Shown one piece after another: positions 63,962 through 64,000 of a DNA stretch of 64,000 bases. This DNA comes from Gordonia hongkongensis (GTDB lineage: Bacteria > Actinomycetota > Actinomycetes > Mycobacteriales > Mycobacteriaceae), in the NCBI RefSeq assembly GCF_023078355.1, contig NZ_CP095553.1:1-64000 (forward strand). Reading direction: 5' to 3'. The notes under the pieces are model-generated. The model worked only from the letters and a program-made list of their open reading frames with translations. It had not been told where the DNA came from and ran no database searches. Within the stretch, counting starts at the first letter, position 1. Each line of letters starts with the position of its first letter. Position numbers and translations under genes: made by a program.

Positions 63962-64000
63962 GACTGTCCATCGCCTCCGGAGATAGTGGCTTGCTAGAAG

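Noticed and set aside
1..64000. tRNA or rRNA genes
   Set aside because: No cloverleaf with TTCGA-type T-loop and no rRNA-like sequence was recognised; a tRNA-scanning program would settle it.

Overview
The window is high-GC DNA from an actinobacterium, most likely of the Mycobacteriales (Gordonia, Rhodococcus or Mycolicibacterium type). This is inferred from the gene families seen: DUF4192 and DUF3846 proteins, a leucine-carboxymethyltransferase-like SAM methyltransferase, an MAB_1171c-like membrane protein, a cutinase-family protein and frequent GTG starts with 1-8 bp overlaps. The gene content is that of a large conjugative plasmid or integrative conjugative element. I could not find a relaxase, a replication initiator or partition genes inside the window.

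Layout. (1) 1-7,930: minus-strand accessory genes including a plasmid-borne DNA polymerase III beta sliding clamp, DUF3846 and DUF4192 proteins. Several of these are separated by copies of one ~115-120 bp intergenic cassette (terminator hairpin, conserved upstream box, GAGAC-loop-GTCTC leader hairpin). (2) 8,014-10,610: an AbiV-like HEPN protein and an XRE/ImmA-IrrE regulator-protease with its partner. (3) 10,626-14,470: a Tn554-type recombinase trio (tnpA, frame-disrupted tnpB, tnpC). (4) 14,580-22,346: a TmrB-like nucleoside-triphosphatase gene split by a 7.15 kb composite element. The element is bounded by IS3-family sequences with a 3-bp target duplication (AAC). It carries glutathione-independent formaldehyde dehydrogenase, an AraC regulator, an alcohol dehydrogenase remnant, an aldo/keto reductase and an LtrA-like protein. 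(5) 22,555-31,785: a type IV-B CRISPR-Cas neighbourhood. csf1, cas11 and csf2 are overlapping minus-strand genes. csf3 is displaced from csf2 by an inverted HEPN-domain gene, and a CysH-like PP-loop gene lies ~3.5 kb further on in an operon with a DNA-binding protein and an ADP-ribosyltransferase-like protein. No CRISPR array and no DinG/Csf4 are visible. (6) 31,778-50,374: a minus-strand conjugation and envelope region: small secreted and membrane proteins, a secreted HNH nuclease, a cutinase-family protein, VirB8-like proteins, a three-part peptidoglycan hydrolase, a VirB6-like protein, the VirB4-like ATPase and TcpE/VirB2-like membrane proteins. (7) 51,027-60,233: plus-strand genes led by the FtsK-type coupling ATPase, then secreted, glycine-zipper and small zinc-binding proteins. 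(8) 60,367-64,000: an XRE regulator, a metallo-beta-lactamase-fold hydrolase with a methyltransferase, and an MAB_1171c-like/ImmA-IrrE pair.

How it fits together. The csf1-cas11-csf2 genes are the promoter-distal end of an uninterrupted chain of overlapping or closely spaced genes that begins with membrane proteins at ~34.2 kb. The type IV-B complex is therefore probably made together with transfer-region proteins. The leader hairpin also recurs before the CysH-like operon (25,891) and before a VirB8-like gene (50,381), so one signal may link the replication-clamp region, the CysH operon and transfer. Four genes (tnpB, csf1, the cutinase-family gene and the gene at 53,357) each carry a single frame break at a short homopolymer. 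This may be a sequencing artefact rather than biology.
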